A stretch of DNA of 64,000 nucleotides from Pedobacter xixiisoli (lineage in GTDB: Bacteria; Bacteroidota; Bacteroidia; Sphingobacteriales; Sphingobacteriaceae): the NCBI RefSeq assembly GCF_900215335.1, contig NZ_OCMT01000004.1, positions 496,001-560,000 on the forward strand. Reading direction: 5' to 3'. The notes beneath the pieces were generated by a model that did no database searches, was not told the origin of the DNA, and worked only from the letters and a program-made list of their open reading frames with translations. Position 1 is the stretch's first letter; each line of letters opens with the position of its first letter. Below, one piece after another: positions 19,426-27,652 of the stretch. Position numbers and translations under genes: made by a program.

Positions 19426-20325
19426 TTAGATGTATTTAAATGTTACGTTATTTTTTGTGATGGATAAAGATACAGATTTGCCCAAAACCATTGCCCTGTT
19501 ATCGGCAATGTGGCCAGATGGAAAACCAAAGCAAACGGGATAGTTGTACGTAGCAACCTGCTCCCAAATTACTTCTTCGGGAGTTTGACCAAAGTAAATA
19601 CTTTCCTCGCCAACTTCGTTAAAAGCACCAACTACCAAGCCTTTTAACTTTGCTAATTTCCCTTTGCGTTTTAAGGTCCTAATCATTCGGTCTATCGAAT
19701 ATTCATGCTCGCCAACATCTTCTATGAATAAAATTTTATCATCAAAATTCATTTCAGATACAGAACCTTCTACGGCAAGTAATAGCGTTAAATTACCGCC
19801 TATTAAAATTCCTTCTGTATCCCCGTCTCTGCTGGCAAAATCACTTTGGTAAGTATAAGTATCGTTCTCGCCAAATAAAGCTTTTCTGAGGCTCTCTAAA
19901 GCTTCGGGAGTGCTCTCTTCAAAGGTGTATGGCATTTGCCCATGAATGCTCTGTGTTTCGAACTGTGCAAAGACGTGTGAAAGCAAAATAGTAATGTCAC
20001 TAAAGCCAACCAACCATTTCGGGTTGGTATTAAAAGCAGTGAAATCTAAATCATCGATAATGCGGATAGTACCATAACCACCACGAGCAGCAATGATTGC
20101 TTTAATGGAAGAATCGTTTAGGAATTGCTGGATGTCCTGTTTTCTCAGCTCGTCTGTACCTGAAAATTGGTGATGCGAACCAGTAATGGTTTTGCCTAAA
20201 ACCACTTCCAATCCCCAGCTTTGTAAAATCTCAATTCCTTTATCAATAGGTTTGGGAAGTTTCTTTGCCGGACAAACAATCGCAATTTTATCTCCCTTTT
20301 TTAAATATGGTGGCTGTTTAATCAT
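19426..20325 (-). CDS. LD-carboxypeptidase (peptidase family S66)
   Basis: 299 residues from the ATG at 20325 (MIKQPPYLKKGDKIAIVCPAKK). An upstream in-frame ATG at 20442 would add 39 residues, but they overlap metG and do not match the family start. S66 enzymes remove the terminal D-Ala from murein tetrapeptides (LdcA) or act as MccF-type hydrolases. Visible active-site blocks: GFSDITILL (nucleophile Ser), LFIEDVGEHEYSIDRM (catalytic Glu) and FGFPSGHIADNRA (catalytic His). No signal peptide, so cytoplasmic, as expected for murein recycling. It shares a 39-nt divergent gap with metG. Confidence 0.88.
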   Translation of the reverse strand: MIKQPPYLKKGDKIAIVCPAKKLPKPIDKGIEILQSWGLEVVLGKTITGSHHQFSGTDELRKQDIQQFLNDSSIKAIIAARGGYGTIRIIDDLDFTAFNTNPKWLVGFSDITILLSHVFAQFETQSIHGQMPYTFEESTPEALESLRKALFGENDTYTYQSDFASRDGDTEGILIGGNLTLLLAVEGSVSEMNFDDKILFIEDVGEHEYSIDRMIRTLKRKGKLAKLKGLVVGAFNEVGEESIYFGQTPEEVIWEQVATYNYPVCFGFPSGHIADNRAMVLGKSVSLSITKNNVTFKYI

Positions 20326-20337
20326 CTTAAAAACGCT

Positions 20338-20345
20338 TATCTTTG
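20338..20345 (+). promoter_or_regulatory. -7 promoter element of metG
   Basis: TATCTTTG matches the Bacteroidota consensus TAnnTTTG exactly. It lies 19 nt before the TTG start, which would leave a 5' leader of roughly 12-15 nt. Its upstream part overlaps the ldcA-like start codon at 20323-20325. I see no exact -33 TTTG. Confidence 0.6.
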
Positions 20346-20364
20346 CCAAAATAAATAAATTGTT

Positions 20365-22473
20365 TTGGATAATAATAAATTTAAAAGATATACCGTAACG
20401 GCAGCTTTGCCTTACACCAATGGTCCGGTGCATATTGGTCACTTAGCGGGAGTTTATTTACCTGCAGATACCTATGTGCGTTATCTCCGCTCAAACAAAA
20501 AAGACGTGAAATTCATTTGCGGTTCTGACGAAAACGGGGTGCCCATCACTTTGAAAGCGAAGAGAGAAGGAATTACACCGCAAGAAGTGGTAGATAAATA
20601 CCATAAAATCATTGGCGATTCTTTTAAGGAGTTTGGAATTTCTTTCGATATCTATCACCGTACTTCATCCTTAACACACCACCAAACGGCCGAAGATTTC
20701 TTTGAGAAATTGTACAACGATGGTATTTTTACCGAGGAAGTGACCGAGCAATATTATGACGAGAAAGCACAATCTTTCTTGGCAGATCGATACATTACAG
20801 GTACTTGCCCTAAATGTGGTAACGAAAATGCGTATGGCGACCAATGCGAAAGCTGTGGTAGTACCTTAAACGCTACCGACTTAATCAACCCAAAATCGAC
20901 TTTGTCTGGAGAACCTCCAGTAATGAGAGAAACCAAGAACTGGTTTTTGCCATTAGATAAATACGAGGATAAATTAAGAGCATATATTGAAAGCCACAAA
21001 GAATGGCGACCAAATGTGTATGGACAGTGCCAAAGCTGGTTAAACGCAGGTTTGCAGCCAAGGGCGATGACCAGAGATTTGGATTGGGGTGTACAGGTGC
21101 CAGTAAAAGGTGCTGATGGTAAAGTGTTGTACGTTTGGTTCGATGCACCTATCGGTTACATTTCGGCAACTAAAGAATTAGCTAACTATGCTAAATTAGG
21201 CGTTTGGAATCCGAAAGCTGAAGAATATTACATCGACCAAACTAGCGTAGATAATTTCGAGTACGAAGAATATTGGAAAAGCGAAGATGCGAAATTGGTC
21301 CACTTTATCGGTAAGGATAACATCGTTTTCCACTGTATCATTTTTCCGGCAATGTTAATGGCGCATGGTGAATATACACTCGCGGATAATGTGCCTGCCA
21401 ACGAATTCCTAAACCTGGAAGGTCAAAAAATATCGACCTCTAAAAACTGGGCGGTTTGGTTGAACGAGTATTTGCTAGAGTTTCCAGATAAACAGGATAT
21501 TTTACGTTATGTATTAACGGCAACTGCTCCAGAAACGAAGGATAACGATTTTACTTGGAAAGATTTTCAAGCGAGAAATAATAATGAGCTGGTAGCGATT
21601 TTCGGGAATTTTGTGAACCGTGTAACCGTACTTACCCACAAATATTTTAATGGTAAAGTACCAACTTGCATGGAGTTGACTGATATCGATAATGCGGTGA
21701 TTGAAGAGCTAAAAGCTTATCCTGCAAAGATTAGTGCTTCGATTGAAAATTATCGTTTTAGAGAGGCTTTAAGCGAGGTGATGAATGTGGCTAGGTTAGG
21801 TAATAAGTACTTGGCAGATACTGAGCCTTGGAAATTGATTAAAACCGACGAGGACAGAGTTAGAACCATTCTGAATATCGCTTTACAAATTGCGGCGAAC
21901 TTAGAAATTCTAATTGAGCCATTCTTGCCGTTCACTGCAGATAAATTGCAGAAAATGTTGAACTATGGTGGTCATATTTGGGAAGATGCAGGTTCGGTAA
22001 GTTTATTGAAACGTGGTCACCAAATTAACGAGCCAATTTTATTGTTCGCTAAGATTGAAGATGAAGAGGTACAAGCACAAATTGACAAGTTGAACAATAG
22101 CAAAGCGCAAAACGAAGCGGCAAATGCTATTGTTGCTCCAGCGAAGGAAAATATTACTTTCGAAGATTTTGGTGCGATGGATATTCGTGTGGCTACTATT
22201 ATTGCTGCCGAAAAAGTAGAGAAAACCAAAAAGCTATTAAAACTTACTTTAGATACAGGTTTAGACCAACGTACCGTGGTTTCAGGCATTGCAGAGCATT
22301 ACAAGCCAGAAGAAATTATTGGTCAGCAGGTAAGTTTGTTGGCTAACTTGGCGCCAAGAGAAATTAAAGGGATTGTTTCGCAAGGAATGATTTTAATGGC
22401 GGAAGATGCACAAGGCAAATTGAGTTTTGTGAGCCCGACATCGGCTAGTACAAATGGAGGTGTAGTGAGATAA
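20365..22473 (+). CDS. metG: Methionyl-tRNA synthetase
   Basis: 702 residues; charges tRNA-Met in the cytoplasm. Class I signature HIGHLAG near residue 21, zinc knuckle CPKCG...CESCG around 145-165, and the KMSKS-type loop as KISTSKN near 352. The C-terminal 110 residues (FGAMDIRVATIIAAEKV onward) form the EMAPII/Trbp111 tRNA-binding domain that promotes dimerisation. The start is TTG at 20365: a stop lies three codons upstream and the protein aligns from residue 1 (KFKRYTVTAALPYTNGP), so no ATG start is possible. The divergent neighbour is the S66 carboxypeptidase gene. Confidence 0.96.
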   Translation: MDNNKFKRYTVTAALPYTNGPVHIGHLAGVYLPADTYVRYLRSNKKDVKFICGSDENGVPITLKAKREGITPQEVVDKYHKIIGDSFKEFGISFDIYHRTSSLTHHQTAEDFFEKLYNDGIFTEEVTEQYYDEKAQSFLADRYITGTCPKCGNENAYGDQCESCGSTLNATDLINPKSTLSGEPPVMRETKNWFLPLDKYEDKLRAYIESHKEWRPNVYGQCQSWLNAGLQPRAMTRDLDWGVQVPVKGADGKVLYVWFDAPIGYISATKELANYAKLGVWNPKAEEYYIDQTSVDNFEYEEYWKSEDAKLVHFIGKDNIVFHCIIFPAMLMAHGEYTLADNVPANEFLNLEGQKISTSKNWAVWLNEYLLEFPDKQDILRYVLTATAPETKDNDFTWKDFQARNNNELVAIFGNFVNRVTVLTHKYFNGKVPTCMELTDIDNAVIEELKAYPAKISASIENYRFREALSEVMNVARLGNKYLADTEPWKLIKTDEDRVRTILNIALQIAANLEILIEPFLPFTADKLQKMLNYGGHIWEDAGSVSLLKRGHQINEPILLFAKIEDEEVQAQIDKLNNSKAQNEAANAIVAPAKENITFEDFGAMDIRVATIIAAEKVEKTKKLLKLTLDTGLDQRTVVSGIAEHYKPEEIIGQQVSLLANLAPREIKGIVSQGMILMAEDAQGKLSFVSPTSASTNGGVVR

Positions 22474-22493
22474 ATGAATTAGATATGATATGT

Positions 22494-22528
22494 AAACAGC
22501 CTGTTGTTAATTACAATGGGCTGTTTTG
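22494..22528 (+). terminator. Probable terminator of metG
   Basis: AAACAGCC pairs with GGCTGTTT around an 17-nt AT-rich loop, 20 nt after the stop. It has only a short T run, so it is weaker than the SusCD terminators. Confidence 0.6.
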
Positions 22529-22563
22529 CTATAGATAGATTTCAAACATTAAATGACCTTTTT

Positions 22564-22658
22564 ACCCCTCTCTGCCCTTTGGGCATCTCTGCCAAAGGGA
22601 GAGAAAGTATAATCGCTAATTCTCTCCCTTTGGCAGAGATGGCGTAGCCAGAGAGGGT
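22564..22658. repeat. Palindromic repeat (family E), CTCTCTGCC type
   Basis: Two arms with a perfect 22-nt core (CATCTCTGCCAAAGGGAGAG plus AA, and its complement), surrounded by a less perfect outer stem beginning ACCC-CTCTCTGCC and ending GGC...CCAGAGAGGGT. The left-arm text CCTCTCTGCCCTT-GGGCATCT recurs at 55475 near the nagB gene, so this is a dispersed element rather than a gene-specific terminator. Confidence 0.8.
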
Positions 22659-22724
22659 GTTTATTGAAAAGAGTGTACTTCCTCCCTTCGCTAGTTACCC
22701 ACAAAAGCCTTATATTGGCACGAT

Positions 22725-24008
22725 ATGGAGTTAAACAATCACTTGCGAGATTTCAGTCGTGCCAGTTTACATTTCTTTAAGAGTTTAGGATTAACCGACA
22801 ACGTAGCCGCCGTGGTAAATGCCTTGGTGTTGTTAGTTTTGGCCATAGGTATTACTTACCTTATCTATTATGTGGTTAGGCGTATTCTCCGTCTCATCGT
22901 TATTCAAACCATCCGTAAAACGGATATTTCCTTTTTCAAGTTTTTATTAGAACATAAGGTAACGCATTATTTGTCGCTTATTGCGCCTTTAATGGTGCTT
23001 TACCTTACTATTCCTGTTGTTTTTCACGATTATCCCCAAATTAGCAAATTGTTGCTGGGGCTTTGCGATATCTATTTAGTTCTCGTAGTAGTTTGGGTGA
23101 TGATGGCCATCATTAAAGCAGGAGGAGATTTACTAAAAGAGAAACCTAGCTTTAGGGGTAAACCGATAGATAGCTATCTGCAGGTCATCCGTATTTTGCT
23201 GTATCTGTTTGGTACGGTGGTGTTGTTTTCTAACCTAACGGGAAAATCGCCAGTGGCATTTTTTACGGCAATGGGTGCTATTTCTGCTGTGCTGTTATTA
23301 ATGTTTAAGGACACGATTATGGGTTTTGTAGCCAGCATCCAAGTAACCACCAACGATATTGTACGTATTGGTGATTGGATTACCATGCCTAAATACGGCG
23401 CTGATGGCGATATCTTAGAAATTAACCTTACTACGGTGAAGGTGCAGAATTTTGATAAGACAATTACCACTATTCCTACGTACTCCTTAATTTCTGATTC
23501 ATTCCAAAACTGGCGTGGAATGCGCCAATCTGGGGGACGAAGAATCAAAAGGGCAATCAACATCAAGCAATCAAGTATTCGGTTCTTAAAAGAAGAGGAA
23601 TTGGCCCAATTTGAGCAAATCCAATTGATTAGTTCTTACATCCAACATCGCCAAAAAGATATTGAAAAACATAACACACGTACCAACGCTGATAAAAGCT
23701 TGTTAATTAACGGTAGAAACTTGACCAACGCAGGCTTGTTTCGTAAGTATATCGATAGCTACATTTCTAGCCATTCGGGAACGAATAAGCGCATGAACAT
23801 TATGGTAAGGCAGTTAGCACCTACGCCACATGGCTTGCCTATTGAGATTTATGTATTTGCCAACACTATTATCTGGGCAGAGTACGAACATATCATGGCT
23901 GATATTTTTGATCATATCATTGCCGCTGCGCCTTATTTTGGGCTACAGATTTACGAAGCGGAAGGTTCAGGAGATGTGAAGCAATTGGAAATGTTAAATC
24001 AGGGCTAA
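22725..24008 (+). CDS. MscS-type mechanosensitive ion channel (YbdG-like size)
   Basis: 427 residues. Five hydrophobic helices before residue 220, the last being the pore-lining TM3 (FFTAMGAISAVLLLMFKDTIMG), then the MscS beta-domain with VTTNDIVRIGDWITMPKYGADGDI and TTIPTYSLISDSFQNWRGM. The C-terminal alpha/beta region carries an insertion of about 70 residues (INIKQSSIRFLKEEE...), as in the larger YbdG/MscM-type members. Its role is to release solutes under osmotic down-shock. The sequence TATATTGG 10 nt before the ATG is one base from the -7 consensus, which again suggests a very short leader. Confidence 0.9.
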   Translation: MELNNHLRDFSRASLHFFKSLGLTDNVAAVVNALVLLVLAIGITYLIYYVVRRILRLIVIQTIRKTDISFFKFLLEHKVTHYLSLIAPLMVLYLTIPVVFHDYPQISKLLLGLCDIYLVLVVVWVMMAIIKAGGDLLKEKPSFRGKPIDSYLQVIRILLYLFGTVVLFSNLTGKSPVAFFTAMGAISAVLLLMFKDTIMGFVASIQVTTNDIVRIGDWITMPKYGADGDILEINLTTVKVQNFDKTITTIPTYSLISDSFQNWRGMRQSGGRRIKRAINIKQSSIRFLKEEELAQFEQIQLISSYIQHRQKDIEKHNTRTNADKSLLINGRNLTNAGLFRKYIDSYISSHSGTNKRMNIMVRQLAPTPHGLPIEIYVFANTIIWAEYEHIMADIFDHIIAAAPYFGLQIYEAEGSGDVKQLEMLNQG

Positions 24009-24288
24009 CTATCTAAGTTGTGAGGGGAAATCTTCATCTGGAATAGGTAGCAGTTCTTTTTTATTGTTCTTTAACAATTTGACCCCAAAGAAATAAAAAG
24101 CAAAGTTTATTGTGGCAAAGAGTGTTAAGCCAATGAATATTCCAATTATATAACCAATAGCATCTGCTCCATCTTTCTGCAGATTAAAGCGGGCTTCTCT
24201 TAATATAAAAGGTTATAGAGCCAGATATGATAGCAAATGTTAGAAACAAGCCTATCAGAATTAGAAGAGCGCCAAATATTTTTCTCAT
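24009..24288 (-). pseudogene. Frameshifted small two-helix membrane protein
   Basis: On the minus strand, ATG at 24288 opens a 34-codon frame (MRKIFGALLILIGLFLTFAI..., one TM helix) that stops at TAA 24184-24186. The next frame continues from about 24209 down to TAG at 24009-24011 with FNLQKDGADAIGYIIGIF, a second TM helix, and a polar tail ending FPSQLR. Removing one base in 24187-24209 joins both parts into a sensible protein of about 92 residues. The total length of 280 nt is one more than a multiple of three. Either a real +1 frameshift or a sequencing error. No family recognised; it converges on the MscS gene, whose stop it abuts. Confidence 0.65.
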
Positions 24289-24332
24289 TACCGAATATAC
24301 GTTTTGGCTTTAGTTGAAACAACATAATTTTA

Positions 24333-24340
24333 TATATTTG
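24333..24340 (+). promoter_or_regulatory. -7 promoter element of tRNA-Arg
   Basis: TATATTTG, an exact TAnnTTTG, 11 nt before the tRNA. A TTG at 24314-24316 is a possible -33 element, though the 16-nt spacing is short. Confidence 0.6.
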
Positions 24341-24351
24341 CGCACACAATG

Positions 24352-24423
24352 GGCCCCGTAGTTCAACGGATAGAATAGAAGTTTCCTAAACTTTAGATAG
24401 CAGTTCGATTCTGCTCGGGGCTA
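24352..24423 (+). tRNA. tRNA-Arg (anticodon CCU)
   Basis: A full cloverleaf can be drawn. Acceptor GGCCCCG/CGGGGCT (first pair G-U), D arm GTTC...GAAT, anticodon arm GAAGT-TTCCTAA-ACTTT with anticodon CCT, and T arm AGCAG-TTCGATT-CTGCT with discriminator A. CCA is not encoded. It reads AGG codons. tRNA-Arg(CCU) genes are common integration sites for mobile DNA. Confidence 0.93.
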
Positions 24424-24532
24424 CTTTTTAAAGCATCAATCAGAAAATGGTTGGTGCTTTTTGTTTATTGATTGTTATAGAATTGATAAACAATCTCCAT
24501 AATCCGATGTTAACGTTATTAAATATTTTATT

Positions 24533-24658
24533 ATGGCTAAGCAAAAAGAAAAAGACCCCTGTTGGAGTGGCTATGAACAAGCTGGTACAAAGAAGAAAGG
24601 TGACAAAACAGTCCCAAACTGTATTAAATCAGATAAGAAAACAAAAAGCAAGAATTAG
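24533..24658 (+). CDS. 41-aa basic protein with a CW-GYE...VPNC motif
   Basis: A small frame starting ATG 24533: MAKQKEKDPCWSGYEQAG, then a TKKKGDK linker, TVPNCI and a Lys-rich tail. The pattern D-P-C-W-x-G-Y-E-x-x-G-x-K-K-K-G-x-x-x-V-P-N-C resembles a short motif known from phage and phage-like proteins (DUF5872-like). The recall is from memory and the link is tentative. Two Cys 20 residues apart could form a disulfide or metal pair. It lies 109 nt after tRNA-Arg. A longer overlapping frame (24447-24662) gives no motif and is less likely to be the real product. Confidence 0.55.
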   Translation: MAKQKEKDPCWSGYEQAGTKKKGDKTVPNCIKSDKKTKSKN

Positions 24659-24691
24659 TTAATAGACTAACTCGCTAAAAGATAACTGGTT

Positions 24692-25720
24692 TTACCCAAA
24701 CAACTCCTTCAAAATTGGGAATCTTTCTTCGTTACGTATAATTAACGGAGTAAGCAAAATAGGCACAATAACCGACACCAAAAAGGCATCCCAACCGAAG
24801 TATTCCATCCCTCTGAAAATAAGCGAATAGAGGAAAAATACAATCATATGGGTGAAGTAAAGCACAGTACTACATTTCCTTAAAAAAGCATTGTTTTTTA
24901 CGCTTTCTAACTTTAAGTTGATGGTTAAATAAAACAGCGTGATAGGCAAAAAAGAAAACAATAGCGGCGATACAATCTCAACTTCATACAGCTGAAAAGC
25001 AACGGCAACAATGATCATCAATAAAACAATCCATGCAGACAGCTTGATCTTGTTGAGCGCAATTAATCCGCCAACCATCAAATAAAACATACCTGTAAAT
25101 AATCTTCCTGTTAAGAATAAATATTTAATGGCTCTGCCAATAGCCAATAATAGGCTGTTTTCGCTTTCTTCTTTTACCAAATAATTAAATATAATGGCGA
25201 TGATAAAAATGATTACTGAGGCGATAAAAACACCTTTCCATTTAAAATTAATTAACGTCAAGAGATAGATAAATGCGATGGAATAGGTCATTGAGAGTAA
25301 AAACCATAATGGCCACGAATAATAATTTTCGCCAAAGAAAAAGGTGCCTCTAATAAATAGAACTAAGTCTTTTTGGAATATGAGGTCATCAGTGAAATAC
25401 CGCCAAAGTGTAATGGGCAGAAAAATGATGGTCCAATAGAGGTATAGTTTAAAAATCCTAAATAGATAAGGCCTAATCGTATCTAGTTGATATTTCTTAT
25501 CGTCAGTTCTGTACACCTTTGAAAAAAGGAAAAAACCTGCTGCCATAAAGAAATAGGGTACCACTAATAACAGCGATGTTTCCCATAACTGCATAAAAAT
25601 GAGATTGTCTACGTCCTTAAATGGATGGGTATGTCCTGCGACAACGAAAAGTGCCAATACAAACTTAGTGACATCTATGCCCTTAAATTCCTTTCTCCCT
25701 ACTGAACGTGTTGTATCCAT
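24692..25720 (-). CDS. Membrane acyltransferase (acyltransferase 3 / OafA-like family)
   Basis: 342 residues with about ten TM helices. The N-terminal GIDVTKFVLALFVVAGHTHPF contains the family's conserved His after the first helix, and LYFTHMIVFF sits near the C-terminus. Family members transfer acyl groups to surface sugars or lipids using acyl-CoA. There is no extra SGNH domain. It is a single gene, with no glycan-synthesis neighbours that would name the acceptor. Confidence 0.85.
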   Translation of the reverse strand: MDTTRSVGRKEFKGIDVTKFVLALFVVAGHTHPFKDVDNLIFMQLWETSLLLVVPYFFMAAGFFLFSKVYRTDDKKYQLDTIRPYLFRIFKLYLYWTIIFLPITLWRYFTDDLIFQKDLVLFIRGTFFFGENYYSWPLWFLLSMTYSIAFIYLLTLINFKWKGVFIASVIIFIIAIIFNYLVKEESENSLLLAIGRAIKYLFLTGRLFTGMFYLMVGGLIALNKIKLSAWIVLLMIIVAVAFQLYEVEIVSPLLFSFLPITLFYLTINLKLESVKNNAFLRKCSTVLYFTHMIVFFLYSLIFRGMEYFGWDAFLVSVIVPILLTPLIIRNEERFPILKELFG

Positions 25721-25927
25721 GAGTAAGCCGTTTAATTTAGAAACTAGCCCTAATGGGAGGTAGGCTGCGTATCTTATTAATTTTTGCCGCTTATTAAGAG
25801 CGATTGTTTGTAACGTTAGCTATTTCAAAAGGTAGGTGTAATCTATTAACGAATTTAATAAATTGCTGTAGATAGTAACAAGATGTAATTAAGATTTGTT
25901 TGTAAGGGATTTATATATAGTTGATTG

Positions 25928-25972
25928 TAAACAGAAAAGGGAGCAATTTTGATCTGCTCCCTTTTCTGTTTA
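25928..25972 (-). terminator. Terminator of the IPT-lipoprotein operon
   Basis: An 18-bp perfect stem (TAAACAGAAAAGGGAGCA and complement) around ATTTTGATC, just past the end of the 25985 gene. It has A and T runs on both sides, so it can act in both directions. Confidence 0.85.
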
Positions 25973-25984
25973 TTAATTTTATGC

Positions 25985-27643
25985 TTAATTGGTAATGGTA
26001 AAATTATTAGGATGAATTACGGTTTGCCCGCCAGTTCGTATCGAAAGTTTCATTGCTCCAGGCGTTACGTTTGATGGCACCGCTACAATCATGGTATTTT
26101 CGGTAACACTAATTGGCGTAACGGCTACGGTACCGAATATCACTTGTCCACTACCCTGGTAAAAAGCTGAGCCTTTAATGGTAATTAACGTACCTGCTAC
26201 ACCAGAGGTTGGCGTAAATGAAGTAAATGTTGGGCCAAGTATATCAAATTCGCCTGGAATTAATATTCTCTTATTAGACGGGTCGAAGGTTAATTTCACT
26301 TTGCCTGCATCTATGCCCGTGGGTACAATTACTCTTAAGTTAGTTGCCGAAGTGGCTGTTGCGTAAGCGTTGACGTTTCCAAATGAAACGTAATAACTTG
26401 TGTTTACAATGAAATTACCTGCAATGTTTACTTCTTTGCCAGGGCCGCCTGATGATGGGGAGAAACCAGTGATTTGGTGACCTAATACTTTTAGCTTTTT
26501 AGGTGCCTGTACCTCGTGAGGACCAACTCTATAATATATTGTGTGCTCTCCCTCTGGCGTGCTGGCTGGAACGTTGTAGCTGAAAACGCTACTACTAGAA
26601 TAACCAGCATTCTGATATTCTCCGTTACCTATTTTTATCATTTGTCTATTGGCACTTCCATCATATTGTGTAGGGAAATTGTTACCGCTAATGGTGATGT
26701 TTTGCGTTGGTAAAACGGCTTCTGGGCTCACCGAAGTAATTTGTGGTGCAGCTACGGTAAATACACCTAATGTTTTTCTTTGGCCATTGCTCATTACCGA
26801 TACGTCTGATGTTTCGCCCACACTAAATGGTACCAAAACTTGCGAATAATAGTTGCCGGTATTGGCTTGAAAGTTGCCAAAATAGATGGGTATGCTGCTA
26901 CTATAATAAGAATTGTTCGGCATGTTGTCTCCAGAAAGGGTAACTAAAGTGCCAACTGGGCCAGTTTTAGGCGAAAAATCTTTGATGTTGGCCAGTATGG
27001 TAAAATACATCGAATTGGTAGCCACTGCACCATCTATAGCTATCGTTACCGATATCTGTTGATTATGATAAGCGTTGATGCCCCCAGGTATTTCTACACT
27101 TAATTCGGTATCTGTAGCGCTAATAACTCTCGCTTTTACGTTTTGGAAGTTTACTACTACAGCGTTGATATTGGGATTGTAGAATTTTCCAGCAATCTTA
27201 ACTACATCACCCGATTGGCCAGAACTTGGTGAAATAGCACTACTGTTTGGCCTAGGTAAGCTAGCTGAAATAGCTGAACCAAATACCGTTCCTTTGTCAT
27301 CGGCGATGTAGGCCCTGGCCCAAATCATATTCGAGTTAGAGCTGTTTAATGTGATGTTGGTTAACGTTTTGCTAAACTCGCCTTCTGTTGGATTGTTACC
27401 TAAAGATACTTTAGTTCCACTATTTTCGTCAGGAACAGAAGTGCTAGTGCTGTAGATAAATCCGTAATCTATAATTTTTTGTTTGCCCTTAGTAATGATA
27501 TTGCCTACCAGTGTTACACTATTATGGGAAACAGGAGTAATGGTTAACGTCTGTATTTCTGGAGGCGATAATTCATCTTTCTTGCAACTGTTTAAAACTA
27601 GAGCAAAAAGGCAAAAAATGCTAAAAAGAGTTAATTTTTTCAT
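25985..27643 (-). CDS. Multi-IPT/TIG-domain lipoprotein
   Basis: 552 residues. Lipobox LNSC with Cys20, followed by an FN3-like domain (about 30-125, TLTITPVSHNSVTLVGNI). Then come five IPT/TIG immunoglobulin-like repeats beginning near 133, 217, 300, 388 and 467, each with an SPxxGxxGxxVxIxG pattern (for example ISPSSGQSGDVVKIAG and FTPTSGVAGTLITIKG). These are typical surface proteins of Bacteroidota, often glycan-binding or adhesive. It lies 9 nt downstream of a beta-barrel gene, so the two likely form an outer-membrane pair. Function beyond adhesion/binding is not deducible. Confidence 0.85.
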   Translation of the reverse strand: MKKLTLFSIFCLFALVLNSCKKDELSPPEIQTLTITPVSHNSVTLVGNIITKGKQKIIDYGFIYSTSTSVPDENSGTKVSLGNNPTEGEFSKTLTNITLNSSNSNMIWARAYIADDKGTVFGSAISASLPRPNSSAISPSSGQSGDVVKIAGKFYNPNINAVVVNFQNVKARVISATDTELSVEIPGGINAYHNQQISVTIAIDGAVATNSMYFTILANIKDFSPKTGPVGTLVTLSGDNMPNNSYYSSSIPIYFGNFQANTGNYYSQVLVPFSVGETSDVSVMSNGQRKTLGVFTVAAPQITSVSPEAVLPTQNITISGNNFPTQYDGSANRQMIKIGNGEYQNAGYSSSSVFSYNVPASTPEGEHTIYYRVGPHEVQAPKKLKVLGHQITGFSPSSGGPGKEVNIAGNFIVNTSYYVSFGNVNAYATATSATNLRVIVPTGIDAGKVKLTFDPSNKRILIPGEFDILGPTFTSFTPTSGVAGTLITIKGSAFYQGSGQVIFGTVAVTPISVTENTMIVAVPSNVTPGAMKLSIRTGGQTVIHPNNFTITN

Positions 27644-27652
27644 GAGCGTATA

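Noticed and set aside
19426..20442. Longer N-terminus for the LD-carboxypeptidase (start at 20442)
   Set aside because: The extra 39 residues overlap the metG coding region and do not resemble the family start MIKQPPYLKKGD.
24352..24423. Attachment site at the tRNA-Arg 3' end
   Set aside because: I found no second copy of the T-arm/acceptor sequence in the window and no integrase gene.
24447..24662. 71-codon frame downstream of tRNA-Arg
   Set aside because: The overlapping 41-codon frame has the recognisable CW-GYE...VPNC pattern; the 71-codon version has none.
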